Notes: generated by a model from the sequence alone, not told the origin. A DNA stretch of 64,000 nucleotides from Kribbella pratensis (GCF_004366075.1 NZ_SODU01000003.1:1488001-1552000); one strand, 5' to 3'; numbered from the stretch's first letter, positions 40,545 to 49,449 are shown. Translations and numbers: made by a program.

Positions 40545-42452
40545 GTGGTTGTGCTCCGGCCTCGGCGTCTGGTCGTCGCCGCGACGGTCGTGTTCGTCGC
40601 GGCCGCCGCCGTACGCGCGGTGCTCGCCTACGGTCCGCCCTCGGTCGGGTCACCGGCAGACTGGCCCGTCACCACCGTCCTGCTGCTGCCGGCGTTCCTC
40701 CTCAGCTGGCTGGTTGTCGTTCGCGTTCCGGCCAGTCCGATCGCGCCGGCGCTCGCGCTGACCGCCACGATGCCCGCGCTGGTCTTCACCGTCGAGGACT
40801 GGGGCGCGTCGGCGCGAACCTCTCGGCCGTGGCCCTGGGCATCCGCTCTGGACGCGATCGCGGACGGCACCTGGCCGTGGATCTTCCTCGGGTTCGTCAC
40901 CTTGGTCCTGCTGTTCCCGGACGGCCTGCTGCCAGGTCGGCTCTGGCGGTGGGTCTGGGCGGCGACGCCGGTCGCGGCGGCGCTGGTGACTCTCGTCGTG
41001 TCCCGGGAAGGGGCCGCGCGGACCAGCCCGACGCCGTTGCGCGTGGTGCTGATCGTCGTTGTCTTCGGAGCGTTTCTGGCCACGTTGCTCGCGGCCGCCT
41101 CCAGCCTGGTGGTGCGGTACCGGCGGGGCGATGAGCTGACTCGGCAACGGCTGCGCTGGCTGATGGCCGCGGCCGTCGCGGTGCCGATCCTGCTCGCCGC
41201 GAGCTGGCTGGCCACCGCACTCGGCGTCCCCGGGACGTTGGCCTACACCTGGTTCCTGGTCGCCATGCTGTTCCTCGTCCCGGGCGCGATCACCGTCGCA
41301 ATCCTGCGGCACGACCTGTTCGACATCGACCGGCTGCTCGGTGCGACCGTCAGCTGGCTCGTCACCACGCTGATCTCGGCGAGTGTGTTCGCGGTCGTGG
41401 TCCTCGTGGTCGGCGGATACTTCCCCGACCGGGTCGGCATCACGACCGCTGCCTTCGTCACCGCGCTCGTCCTGCTTCCGCTGTACCACTGGATCCACCG
41501 CGCGATCGGCAGGCTGGTCGACCCGGACCGGACCGTCGCGCTGGCCCGGATCCGCGCCTTCGTCCGGCGGGTCCGTGACGGCGAGGCCGAGCCGGAGGAG
41601 ATCGAGTCCGTCCTGCGCTCCGCGCTCGACGACCCCGGGCTGCGGGTGCTCCTGCGTCGCCCCGGAGCGGAACTCGCCGTACCCGACGACGCGATCCCGT
41701 TGCAGACCGGCGACTCAGTGGTCGGCGCGTTGATCCTCGGTACGACGTCTGCACGCCGGGTCCGGCGGGCACGCGAAGCGGCCGTGGAGGCTCGGCTGCC
41801 GATCGAGGTCAGCCGGTTGCGGCTGGAGCTCCGCGAAGCCCTGGCCGAGGTGCGGTCGAGTCGGGCCCGGCTGATGGACGAGGTCAACGCGGAACGACAG
41901 CGGCTGGAGCGGGACCTGCACGACGGCGCACAGCAGCGGCTGATCGCGATCGGGATGCGGGTGCGATCGGTGCAGTACCAGTTGTCTCCCGGCGTACCGG
42001 CGTACCGGGAGCTCGACGAGGTGGTGGAGACGCTCGAGCACACCGTCGCGGAGCTCCGGCGGATCGCGCACGGGGTGCGGCCGAGTCGGCTCGACGACGG
42101 TCTTGCCGTCGCGCTGCGGGACCTGGTCGCGGACAGCACTCTGCCGGTCGATCTCGTCGTACCCGAACTGGAGGTCGGTGAGAGTGCGGCGACGACGGTC
42201 TACTTCACGGTCGGCGAGGCGATCGCGAACGCGCTCAAGCACGCGCGGGCGACCCGGATCTCGATCTCGGTCGGCGTGACCGACCAGGTACTGCGGGCCG
42301 TCGTGCGCGACGACGGTGTCGGCGGAGCCCGGGAGGGGTTCGGGCTGACGTCACTGCGGGACCGGGTCGCGTCGGTGGGCGGGGAGTTCACGGTCGACAG
42401 CCCACCCGGAGCCGGGACCTCGATCACCGTGGAGATCCCGTGCGCATCGTGA
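40545..42452 (+). CDS. Sensor histidine kinase (HisKA_3/NarL-type partner)
   Basis: A 635-aa membrane kinase. The N-terminal half has about eight hydrophobic segments (for example RLVVAATVVFVAAAAVRAVLAY, VTTVLLLPAFLLSWLVVV, WIFLGFVTLVLLFPDGLL, LGATVSWLVTTLISASVFAVVVLVV). A linker helix leads to the dimerisation domain, with phospho-accepting His459 in LERDLHDGAQQRL. The HATPase part has TVYFTVGEAIANALKHARAT (N-box), RDDGVGGA (G1) and GFGLTSLRDRVASVGGEF. GTG at 40545 or 40551 is the likely start. It overlaps the response regulator gene by 13 bp, so the pair is coupled. The signal sensed is unknown. Confidence 0.92.
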   Translation: MVVLRPRRLVVAATVVFVAAAAVRAVLAYGPPSVGSPADWPVTTVLLLPAFLLSWLVVVRVPASPIAPALALTATMPALVFTVEDWGASARTSRPWPWASALDAIADGTWPWIFLGFVTLVLLFPDGLLPGRLWRWVWAATPVAAALVTLVVSREGAARTSPTPLRVVLIVVVFGAFLATLLAAASSLVVRYRRGDELTRQRLRWLMAAAVAVPILLAASWLATALGVPGTLAYTWFLVAMLFLVPGAITVAILRHDLFDIDRLLGATVSWLVTTLISASVFAVVVLVVGGYFPDRVGITTAAFVTALVLLPLYHWIHRAIGRLVDPDRTVALARIRAFVRRVRDGEAEPEEIESVLRSALDDPGLRVLLRRPGAELAVPDDAIPLQTGDSVVGALILGTTSARRVRRAREAAVEARLPIEVSRLRLELREALAEVRSSRARLMDEVNAERQRLERDLHDGAQQRLIAIGMRVRSVQYQLSPGVPAYRELDEVVETLEHTVAELRRIAHGVRPSRLDDGLAVALRDLVADSTLPVDLVVPELEVGESAATTVYFTVGEAIANALKHARATRISISVGVTDQVLRAVVRDDGVGGAREGFGLTSLRDRVASVGGEFTVDSPPGAGTSITVEIPCAS

Positions 42453-43078
42453 TCGGCGAGGATTCCGCCTTGTTCCGTGAGGGTCTGAGCCGGCTGCTGA
42501 CCGAGAACGGTCACGACGTCACCGGTACGGCGGAGACCGCGGACGCACTCGTCGACGTGGTGCGCGCGCTGGATCCCGACCTGACGATCATCGACGTACG
42601 GATGCCGCCGACGATGACGGACGACGGTGCACGGGCCGCCGCGACACTGCGCGCGGAGCGGCCGGACCGCCCGATCCTGATGCTGTCGCAGCACATCGAG
42701 ACCCGGAACGTGGTCGGGCTCGTGGGCACCGGCGGGTTCGGGTACCTGCTCAAGGACCGGGTGCTGCGCGTCGGCGACTTCCTGGACGCGATGCGCCGGG
42801 TCGTGGACGGCGGATCGGCGCTCGATCCGGCGATCGTCGCCGCCCTCGTGACGCCGACGCGGGCGGGCGATCCGCTGGCCGCGTTGTCCGCGCGGGAACG
42901 CGAGGTGCTGGCACTGGTGGCGGAGGGGCGCTCGAACGGCGCGATTGCCGCGCAACTGGTGCTCGCCGAGCGGACGGTCGAGAGTCACATGCGGAGCATC
43001 TTCCAGAAACTGCGCATCGCCGACGCTCCGGACACCCACCGCCGCGTACTCGCCGTTCTCACCCAGCTTCGCCAATGA
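42440..43078 (+). CDS. NarL/FixJ-family response regulator
   Basis: A 212-aa DNA-binding regulator with an intact receiver: the acidic pair Glu7/Asp8 in VIGEDSALFREGL, phospho-acceptor Asp52 in TIIDVRMPP, and Lys in YLLKDRV. The LuxR-type HTH is LSAREREVLALVAEGRSNGAIAAQLVLAERTVESHMRSIFQKLRI. It starts inside the kinase gene and is certainly its partner. Because it keeps all phosphorylation residues, it contrasts with the atypical regulator at 57464. Targets may include itself or the downstream non-coding stretch; no operator is recognised. Confidence 0.95.
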   Translation: MRIVIGEDSALFREGLSRLLTENGHDVTGTAETADALVDVVRALDPDLTIIDVRMPPTMTDDGARAAATLRAERPDRPILMLSQHIETRNVVGLVGTGGFGYLLKDRVLRVGDFLDAMRRVVDGGSALDPAIVAALVTPTRAGDPLAALSAREREVLALVAEGRSNGAIAAQLVLAERTVESHMRSIFQKLRIADAPDTHRRVLAVLTQLRQ

Positions 43079-43536
43079 CCACAGGAAAACTTGACGAGTG
43101 GTTAGTTGTTGCAGAAGGCAACATCTGCACGGAAAGTGAGGGAATTTTCACTGAGCGTTGCTTACTTCAAAGGCAATGCAAATGTTTGAACCGGAGGATT
43201 CCCGGTAAGGCGGGCCGCGTGACAACGTTCTCTTGTCGGCGGCGGACGGGTCGCCGGCACTAGGTCCAGGTGGATTCCGCAGTACTCCCGTCCGCGACCG
43301 GACTGTACCTCCCCTGCCGGTCACGGAATGAGACGCGGGACCGCCCTCCTTCGGGCCACTGCCCTCTCGGGGCAACAGCAGGACGCCGGCCGTGTCGGTG
43401 GGGTGTTGGTCGCCAGTGAGGTGGCGACCAACACCCGGCACGGTCGGCGTTTCTTACTGAAAACCGCCTCGCTGTACTGGTGCTGCTGGGGACCAGTACA
43501 GCGAGGCGGTTCTGTTTCCGGGCTGGTTTTTCCGGC
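43079..43536. other. 458-bp non-coding stretch with two large hairpins
   Basis: No credible gene is present. The first 130 bp (43079-43210) are markedly AT-richer than the surroundings and contain small inverted repeats such as AGTGA...TCACT. The rest is GC-rich. Two long perfect stems stand out: 15 bp at 43401-43415/43422-43436 (GGGTGTTGGTCGCCA arm) and 20 bp at 43462-43481/43492-43511. The second lies 26 bp beyond the stop codon of the convergent gene at 43537 and can end its transcript. The purpose of the rest is unclear; a small RNA or a remnant are possibilities. Confidence 0.6.
43462..43511 (-). terminator. 20-bp-stem hairpin, likely terminator
   Basis: AACCGCCTCGCTGTACTGGT (43462-43481) pairs perfectly with 43492-43511 around a 10-nt loop. 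On the minus strand the stem is followed by TTCAG. It is the strongest hairpin in the window and sits after the minus-strand gene 43537-44160. Confidence 0.75.
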
Positions 43537-44160
43537 CTAGTACGGATAGGTGTCGTCGCGCCGGGTCGGGTCCAGGTCCCACAGGGAGAACTGGACGATC
43601 TTGTGGGATTCCTCGCCGCCGCCGGGGACGAGTCCGAACGACTCGTACTCCTTCGAGCCCAGCCCGTCGAGGTAGCAGAGCAGCTCGAACGCCGACTGCG
43701 CGTCCTCGATGTCGTCGACCACCTCGTCGTTCTGCGCCTCGTCCGCGCGGCTCCGCACGTACCGCACGAAGGCGTCCGGGTCCGTCACCACGTAGTCGTA
43801 CCGCGCCTGGTAGCTGAGCCGGACCCCGTTCTCCGGCAGCAGTGGCTCCAGCTCCTCGAGGTCGTCCAGGGACCCGCCCTCGACGATCTCCCGGTAGTCC
43901 GCGGGGTCGTCGAAGTCGTCCGGTCCCAGCGGCAGGTCGTCCAGCTCGTCGGGGTCGTACGAGTCGATCCCGAGGAAGATGTCACCCCAGCCTCGTTCGT
44001 GCACGGCGTCCGCGAGCGCCCGGGCCTGGACCCGGACGTTCTCGATCGCGCCGGTGGCCCGCAGGTCGTGCAGGTCCAGCGCGTCAGCCTGCTCCAGCAG
44101 CACCCGGGCGAGTTCACGGGCGGCCTCGGCAGCCGACGCGGGTTCGGTCGACTCACTCAT
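43537..44160 (-). CDS. Acidic hypothetical protein
   Basis: A 207-aa soluble, strongly acidic protein. A helical first part (AAEAARELARVLLEQADALDLHDLRATG) is followed by an Asp/Glu/Pro/Leu-rich centre (DSYDPDELDDLPLGPDDFDDPADYREIVEGGSLDDLEELEPLL) and a C-terminal half with FVRYVRSRADEAQNDEVVDDIEDAQSAFELLCYLDGLGSKEYESFGLVPGGGEE. No family is recognised and no catalytic motif is seen. ATG at 44160 is chosen, overlapping the upstream acyl-CoA oxidase-like stop by 8 bp, so the two are co-transcribed. A very strong hairpin follows. Confidence 0.65.
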   Translation of the reverse strand: MSESTEPASAAEAARELARVLLEQADALDLHDLRATGAIENVRVQARALADAVHERGWGDIFLGIDSYDPDELDDLPLGPDDFDDPADYREIVEGGSLDDLEELEPLLPENGVRLSYQARYDYVVTDPDAFVRYVRSRADEAQNDEVVDDIEDAQSAFELLCYLDGLGSKEYESFGLVPGGGEESHKIVQFSLWDLDPTRRDDTYPY

Positions 44161-46075
44161 GCTGTGACGGTACAACCATGGGCACCTCCGTTGCCGAGCC
44201 CGGTACTCCGAAAGCGTCGACGAGCTCCACCGCGGCCGGACGGACGACCGCGCACAACTCGTTGACGAGCGCGGTGATCGCCTTCGACCGCCCCGGTGAC
44301 AACCGCCCGTGCTCGAGGTACCACGCGCGTTCCGCCTCGATGGTCGCCAGCGCGTGCAGGTCGTACACATCCTGCAACCGCGGCCGGATCTCCTCCGGCG
44401 CGTTCCGCACCGCGGTCTGGAACGCCTCGAGAACGATCCGGTCCACATGCGCCCGTCCGGCCGCGATCACGTGGTCCTGGCACCGGTTGAAAACGTCGAA
44501 CGGATCGTCCCCGGCGTCGATCCCGCCCTTCAGCCGCCGCGCCACCCCGGACAGCATGTGCTGCTCCCGGAAACGCAGCAGTCCCGAGTGGTACGCGTCG
44601 TCCCGCAGCCCGCCGTCCGGGTCCGCCGCATCGCTCCGATTCGGCACTACGTCTCGCAGCCGTTCGATGAGCGGACGCAGCGCGGCCTTCTCGACCGCGA
44701 TCTCCACCGCCTGCGCCGCGACGAACCTCGCCGTACCCAACGGGTCGAGCTTGCCGAACGACTCGCGGTAGTCCGTCAGCAGACCCTTGGCCACCAGCTG
44801 CAGCAGGACCGTGTTGTCGCCCTCGAAGGTGGTGAACACATCGGTGTCCGCCTTCAGCGCCGCCAGCCGGTTCTCCGCCAGGTACCCCGCGCCGCCGCAG
44901 GCTTCGCGGCACATCTGGATCGTCTCGGTCGCGTGCCACGTCCCGAGCGCCTTCGTCCCGGCCGCCTGCGCCTCCAGCGCCCGCCGGTCGTGCTCGCCCT
45001 CGTCGTCGTCGAACACCCGGGCGAACTCTTCCACCAACTCGGCCTGCGCGAAGTGCAGTGCGTAGGTCCGCGCGAGCAACGGCAGCAGCCTGCGCTGGTG
45101 CATCCGGTAGTCGAGCAGGATCGCCTCCTCGCTACTTCCCGGAGCACCGAACTGGCGCCGCTGAGCGCCGTACCTGATCGCGATCGTCAGCGCCACCTTG
45201 CTCGCGTTGATCGCCGCGCCGCCGACCGACACCCGGCCCTGCACCAGCGTGCCGAGCATGGTGAAGAACCGGCGGTCCGGGTTCTCGATCGCGCTGCTGT
45301 AGTTGCCGTCCGCATCGACCTGCGCGTAGCGGTCGAGCAACGCGTCCCGCGGCACCCGGACCTGGTCGAAGACGATCCGCCCGTTGTCGACCCCGTTCAG
45401 CCCGAGCTTCGGCCCGCAGTCCGACAACGTCACGCCCGGTAGCGCCGCACCGTCCGCACCCCGGATCGGCACCAGCAGGCAGTGCACACCATGACTCTCG
45501 CCGCCGACGATCAGCTGCGCGAACACCGCGGCCATCCGCCCGTGCCGTGCCGCGTTGCCGATGTAGTCCTTGCGCGCCGCGGCCGACGGCGTGTGGACGA
45601 CGAACTCTCCCGTCGCCTCGTCGTACGTCGCCGTCGTGCCGAGGGCCTGCACGTTCGACCCGTGACCGGTCTCGGTCATCGCGAAGCAGCCGAGCAGCCG
45701 CCCGCTGATCGCATCCGCCAGATACCGCTCGTGATGCTTCTCGGTCCCCAGGTGCTGGATCGCGCCGGCGAACAGGCCGAACTGCACACCGGCCTTCACC
45801 ATCAGCGACAGGTCGCCGAAGGCCAGCGTCTCGAACGCCGCGATGAACCCGCCCAGGTCCGCCTCGCCGCCGTACTCCTTCGGATAGCCCCGCGCGGGCA
45901 GCCCGTCCTTGGCGGACTGCAGCAGCAGGTCGAGGATCCGGTCCCGGTACTCGTCCCGGGGCAGCCGGACCGCCAGGTCACCCAAGTCAGCGTGCGCGCC
46001 CAGCCCTGCCCGCACGACGTCCCGCGCCGCCTTGTGCGGCCCGTCCAAGTAGTCCCGCATCGCCGATGTGCTCAT
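44153..46075 (-). CDS. Acyl-CoA dehydrogenase/oxidase family protein
   Basis: A 640-aa flavoenzyme of the acyl-CoA oxidase-like group, introducing the 2,3 double bond in fatty acyl-CoA. Conserved blocks: GYPKEYGGEADLGGFIAAFETLAFGDLSLMVKAGVQFGLF, CFAMTETGHGSNVQALGTTATYD (FAD/substrate site), GVHCLLVPIR, GLNGVDNGRIVFDQVRVPRDALLDRYAQV, RVSVGGAAINASKVALTIAIRYGAQRRQFG and QMCREACGGAGYLAENRL. The catalytic Glu should be in TDVFTTFEGDNTVL. Its length exceeds that of typical acyl-CoA dehydrogenases (about 380) and matches oxidases. ATG at 46075 is preferred to the upstream one at 46102. Oxygen or electron-transfer flavoprotein as acceptor cannot be decided. Confidence 0.9.
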   Translation of the reverse strand: MSTSAMRDYLDGPHKAARDVVRAGLGAHADLGDLAVRLPRDEYRDRILDLLLQSAKDGLPARGYPKEYGGEADLGGFIAAFETLAFGDLSLMVKAGVQFGLFAGAIQHLGTEKHHERYLADAISGRLLGCFAMTETGHGSNVQALGTTATYDEATGEFVVHTPSAAARKDYIGNAARHGRMAAVFAQLIVGGESHGVHCLLVPIRGADGAALPGVTLSDCGPKLGLNGVDNGRIVFDQVRVPRDALLDRYAQVDADGNYSSAIENPDRRFFTMLGTLVQGRVSVGGAAINASKVALTIAIRYGAQRRQFGAPGSSEEAILLDYRMHQRRLLPLLARTYALHFAQAELVEEFARVFDDDEGEHDRRALEAQAAGTKALGTWHATETIQMCREACGGAGYLAENRLAALKADTDVFTTFEGDNTVLLQLVAKGLLTDYRESFGKLDPLGTARFVAAQAVEIAVEKAALRPLIERLRDVVPNRSDAADPDGGLRDDAYHSGLLRFREQHMLSGVARRLKGGIDAGDDPFDVFNRCQDHVIAAGRAHVDRIVLEAFQTAVRNAPEEIRPRLQDVYDLHALATIEAERAWYLEHGRLSPGRSKAITALVNELCAVVRPAAVELVDAFGVPGSATEVPMVVPSQHE

Positions 46076-46175
46076 GTCCTCTAACTTACGAGGAATCGCC
46101 ACTACTTTCCGTCACCGCTTCGCGACTGTGGAAAACCTGGCATCAATCCGCATCTGCGGCGGTAGGCTGTCTTCC

Positions 46176-46571
46176 GTGCCGAACTTGCGGATCAGTGAGG
46201 CGGCCGCCCTCCTCGGGGTCAGCGACGACACCGTGCGTCGCTGGATCGATCAGGGCCGGCTGCGGTCGAAGCAGGAGAACGGCCGGATGGCCGTCGACGG
46301 GCAAGTGCTCGCCGCGTTCGCGCAGGAGCTGGCGGACTCGCCTGAGCCGGGTCACACCGCCGCGGCGTCGGCGCGCAACCGGATGCGGGGGATCGTCACC
46401 CGGGTGCTCAAGGACGGTGTGATGGCCCAGGTCGAGATGCAGGCCGGGCCGTTCCGCGTCGTGTCGCTGATGAGCCGTGAGGCCGCCGACGAGCTCGGCC
46501 TGGAGCCAGGGGTGGTGGCCGTCGCTTCCATCAAGTCCACCCATGTCGTCGTCGAGATCCCGGAGGCTTGA
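46176..46571 (+). CDS. MerR-like HTH protein with TOBE (molybdopterin-binding) domain
   Basis: A 131-aa protein. The N-terminal half is an excisionase/MerR-type helix-turn-helix, LRISEAAALLGVSDDTVRRWIDQGRLRSKQENGRMAVDGQVLAAF. The C-terminal half is a TOBE/Mop domain binding molybdate, ARNRMRGIVTRVLKDGVMAQVEMQAGPFRVVSLMSREAADELGLEPGVVAVASIKSTHVVVEI. It probably senses molybdate and controls the downstream transporter. GTG at 46176 is the start; upstream in-frame codons run into the divergent promoter. Its stop codon overlaps modA (TGATG), heading a four-gene coupled row. Confidence 0.92.
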   Translation: MPNLRISEAAALLGVSDDTVRRWIDQGRLRSKQENGRMAVDGQVLAAFAQELADSPEPGHTAAASARNRMRGIVTRVLKDGVMAQVEMQAGPFRVVSLMSREAADELGLEPGVVAVASIKSTHVVVEIPEA

Positions 46572-47347
46572 TGTTCCGCCGTACCGCGTTCGCCGCCCTT
46601 GCCACGGTCGCCGCGCTCGCCGTGGCCGGGTGTGGCGGCGACACCCCGGCGGCATCGTCTCCGTCGACCAGCTCGTCGGCGTTGTCGGGCACGGTGAACG
46701 TCTTCGCCGCCGCCTCGCTGACCGGCACGTTCACCCAGCTGGGCAAGGACTTCGAGGCCGTCCACCCCGGCGTGAAGGTGACCTTCAACTTCGGCGGCAG
46801 CTCCGCACTCGCGCAGCAGATCAACTCCGGAGCGCCGGCGGACGTCTTCGCGTCGGCGGCGCCGAAGAACATGGACGATGTGAAGGACAAGGGCACGCCG
46901 ACGAACTTCGTGAAGAACACGCTGGAGATCGCCGTACCGAAGGGGAATCCGGGCAAGATCACCGGGATCAAGGACTTCGCGGACAAGAACAAGAAGCTCG
47001 CGATCTGCGCGGCCCAGGTGCCGTGCGGCGCGGCGGCCGCGAAGGTGTTCGCGGCGGTCGGCATCACCGCGCAGCCGGACAGCCTCGAGCAGGACGTGAA
47101 GGCGGCGCTCACCAAGGTCAGCCTCGGTGAGGTCGACGCGGCCCTCGTGTACAAGACCGACGTACTGTCCGCCAAGGACAAGGTCGAGGGCATCGAGTTC
47201 CCGGAGTCGAGCAAGGCCGTCAACGAGTACCCGATCGCCACGCTGACCAAGGCCCCGAACCCGGACGGCGCCCAGGCCTTCGTCGACTACGTCTTGTCCG
47301 ACAAGGGCAAGATGGTCCTGACCGCCGCGGGCTTCGACGCGCCGTGA
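46571..47347 (+). CDS. modA: Molybdate ABC transporter substrate-binding lipoprotein
   Basis: A 258-aa lipoprotein: the signal peptide ends with the lipobox LAVAGC (lipidated Cys about residue 20). The binding-protein fold shows VNVFAAASLTGTFTQLGKDFEAVHPGVKVTFNFGGSSALAQQINSGAPADVFASA, a ModA hallmark with two oxyanion-binding Ser residues (AAS and GSS). YKTDVLSA and VDYVLSDKGKMVLTAAGF are near the end. The ATG at 46571 shares a base with the previous stop. It delivers molybdate (or tungstate) to ModB at the membrane. It is coupled with modB by a GTGA overlap. Confidence 0.96.
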   Translation: MFRRTAFAALATVAALAVAGCGGDTPAASSPSTSSSALSGTVNVFAAASLTGTFTQLGKDFEAVHPGVKVTFNFGGSSALAQQINSGAPADVFASAAPKNMDDVKDKGTPTNFVKNTLEIAVPKGNPGKITGIKDFADKNKKLAICAAQVPCGAAAAKVFAAVGITAQPDSLEQDVKAALTKVSLGEVDAALVYKTDVLSAKDKVEGIEFPESSKAVNEYPIATLTKAPNPDGAQAFVDYVLSDKGKMVLTAAGFDAP

Positions 47348-48150
47348 GCCGTCGTGGCAGGAGCACCAGCGGGCGGCTGCCTCTAGTACTCCTGCTGCCT
47401 GCTCTGCTCGGTCTGGCGTTCCTGCTCGTCCCCTTGGTTGGTCTGCTGATCAAGGCGCCTTGGTCGACGCTGCCGGACCGCCTGTTCAGCGCCGACGTGT
47501 GGCAGGCACTGCGGCTGTCACTGGTGTGCGCGACTCTTGCCACTGCCTTGTGCTTGCTACTAGGTGTTCCTCTGGCCTGGCTGCTCGCCCGTGGCGGGTT
47601 GCCGGGGCGGAGTCTGATCCGGGCGTTCGTGACGGTTCCTCTAGTGCTGCCGCCGGTGGTTGGTGGCGTTGCGTTGTTGCTGGTGCTCGGACGGCGCGGT
47701 CTGGTCGGTCAGCACCTCGACACGTGGTTTGGCGTGTCGCTGCCGTTCACCACTGCCGGTGTGGTTGTTGCAGAAGCCTTTGTGGCTATGCCGTTCCTGG
47801 TGATCTCCGTGGAGGGCGCGCTGCGTGCTGCTGACCCGCGGTACGAGGAGGCGGCCGCAACACTCGGTGCCGGACGGTGGCTGACGTTCCGGCGCGTGAC
47901 CCTGCCTTCGATCGCACCTGGCGTTGTTGCGGGGACAGTACTCTGCTGGGCGCGGGCACTGGGTGAGTTCGGCGCCACCATCACGTTCGCGGGCAACTTC
48001 CCGGGCCGTACGACGACCATGCCGCTGGCCGTGTACTTGGCGTTGGAGACTGATCCCGAGGTGGCCGTCGTACTGAGCCTGGTGCTTCTGCTGGTGTCTG
48101 TCGTCGTACTGGCGGCTCTCCGCGAACGCTGGATCGGTGGGCTTCGTTGA
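47344..48150 (+). CDS. modB: Molybdate ABC transporter permease
   Basis: A 268-aa inner-membrane permease with about six helices. The ATPase-contact loop is EAAATLGAGRWLTFRRVTLPSIAPGVVAGTVLCWARALGEFGATI, the usual EAA-x3-G motif followed by the LGEFG signature specific to ModB/CysT types. The N-terminus begins MSRRGRSTSGR with GTG at 47344 overlapping the modA stop. The 3' end overlaps modC (TTGA). The TMs LLLPALLGLAFLLVPLVGLLI and ALRLSLVCATLATALCLLLGVPLAWLLA are clear. Confidence 0.96.
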   Translation: MSRRGRSTSGRLPLVLLLPALLGLAFLLVPLVGLLIKAPWSTLPDRLFSADVWQALRLSLVCATLATALCLLLGVPLAWLLARGGLPGRSLIRAFVTVPLVLPPVVGGVALLLVLGRRGLVGQHLDTWFGVSLPFTTAGVVVAEAFVAMPFLVISVEGALRAADPRYEEAAATLGAGRWLTFRRVTLPSIAPGVVAGTVLCWARALGEFGATITFAGNFPGRTTTMPLAVYLALETDPEVAVVLSLVLLLVSVVVLAALRERWIGGLR

Positions 48151-49208
48151 CTCTGTACGCCGATGTGCAGGTGAGCCGTGGCTCCTTCGAGCTCGCACTG
48201 GACCTGACTGTCGAGCCTGGTGAGGTTGTCGCGCTTCTCGGCCCCAACGGAGCCGGCAAGACCACAGCGCTCCGTGCCATCGCCGGACTGCTCGCGTTGG
48301 ACCGCGGACGCATAGCCCTGGACGACACGGTGTGGGACGAGCCGCCGCGCACGTTTCGTACGCCGGACCGTCGGCCGATCGGCGTGGTGTTCCAGGACTA
48401 CCTGCTGTTCAACCACCTGAACTGCTTGGAGAACGTGGCGTTCGGTCTTCGCGCCCGCGGTGTAGAGAAGCAGACCGCCCGGCTGGAGGCCTCGCGCTGG
48501 CTCGAAACAGTCGGCTTGTCGGAGTACGCCCGTACTCGCCCCCGCGCTCTGTCCGGCGGGCAAGCCCAACGCGTGGCCCTGGCCCGCGCGCTGGCCACCG
48601 ACCCCGAGCTCCTGCTGCTCGACGAACCACTGGCCGCACTGGACGCCGGTACGACGCTTCATGTCCGAGCCGAACTGGGCCAGCACCTCAACCGCTTCGA
48701 AGGCCGCACCCTGCTGGTCACCCACGACCCGCTGGACGCCATGGTCCTGGCCGACCGCCTGGTCATCATCGAGCACGGCCAGGTAGTCCAGGAAGGCAGA
48801 CCCACCGAGGTGGCCCACCGCCCCCGCACCGACTACGTAGCTCAACTAGTAGGCCTGAACCTCTACCGCGGCGACGCTTCAGGCACCGCAGTCAGACTGC
48901 CCGAGGGCGGCACGATCACACTCGCCGAGCCAGCCACCGGCCCAGTCCACGTAGCCTTCCCGCCCACCGCCGTCAGCCTCTACGTAGAGCCCCCGTCCGG
49001 CAGCCCGCGCAACACCTGGCCCGCGGTGGTCACCGGCATAGAACAGCACGCCCACACAGTCCGAGTCCGCCTGGACGCCTCCCCCAGCGGCCCCGCCGAC
49101 CTCCTCGCCGACATCACCCCCGCCGCAGTAGCCGACCTCCACCTCACCCCCGGCCAACCCCTCCACACCACCCTCAAAGCCACCGAGGTCCACACCTACC
49201 CGGTCTGA
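48147..49208 (+). CDS. modC: Molybdate ABC transporter ATP-binding protein
   Basis: A 353-aa ATPase. Walker A is LLGPNGAGKTT, the Q-loop VVFQDYLLF, the signature LSGGQAQRVALARAL, Walker B LLLLDEPLAALD and the H-loop LVTHDPLDAM. The C-terminal 130 residues form a regulatory TOBE-like region (VVTGIEQHAHTVRVRLDAS). The start is an unusual TTG at 48147 overlapping the modB stop codon; no better start is close. Codons in the last 350 bp are enriched for C/A third positions and use rare CTA/GTA, slightly unlike the start, but the domain is complete. It closes the HTH-TOBE-modABC operon. Confidence 0.95.
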   Translation: MTLYADVQVSRGSFELALDLTVEPGEVVALLGPNGAGKTTALRAIAGLLALDRGRIALDDTVWDEPPRTFRTPDRRPIGVVFQDYLLFNHLNCLENVAFGLRARGVEKQTARLEASRWLETVGLSEYARTRPRALSGGQAQRVALARALATDPELLLLDEPLAALDAGTTLHVRAELGQHLNRFEGRTLLVTHDPLDAMVLADRLVIIEHGQVVQEGRPTEVAHRPRTDYVAQLVGLNLYRGDASGTAVRLPEGGTITLAEPATGPVHVAFPPTAVSLYVEPPSGSPRNTWPAVVTGIEQHAHTVRVRLDASPSGPADLLADITPAAVADLHLTPGQPLHTTLKATEVHTYPV

Positions 49209-49449
49209 TCGCGCCGGCTGTACGACGAAGACCGACGGAAGTTACGGGCCGTGATGTTCTTGCGGTGGATTGACATGTTGTCGCGGGGTGATTTGCGCTC
49301 AGGATACTCGATTCGGTAACGAAGAGTGTCTACTTACTCACTCGTAGTGTGTGCGTTCTTCACGTAAGAGTGATGACATCGTGCACTACGCCGACCCCTC
49401 CCGGGGCGCCCAAGATGTGGCGGGACCACGAAAGGGGGGTCGGACAGTC
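49209..49449 (+). promoter_or_regulatory. Upstream region of the lanthipeptide operon
   Basis: A 241-bp gap with relatively AT-rich sequence around 49300-49380. AAGAGTG occurs twice in the same orientation, at 49322-49328 and 49366-49372, 44 bp apart (about four helical turns), with CACTC at 49339-49343 between them. Such spaced repeats may be binding sites for the ram-type regulator at 57464, but this is only a pattern. A GGGGGG-rich ribosome-binding site (about 49432-49440) precedes the ATG at 49450. Confidence 0.35.

Noticed and set aside
43075..43263. 62-codon frame starting in the response regulator stop (ATGA)
   Set aside because: Codon use is unlike neighbouring genes, the product is Cys/Arg-rich with no recognisable feature, and the frame lies in an AT-rich non-coding section. 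Coupling geometry alone is weak evidence.
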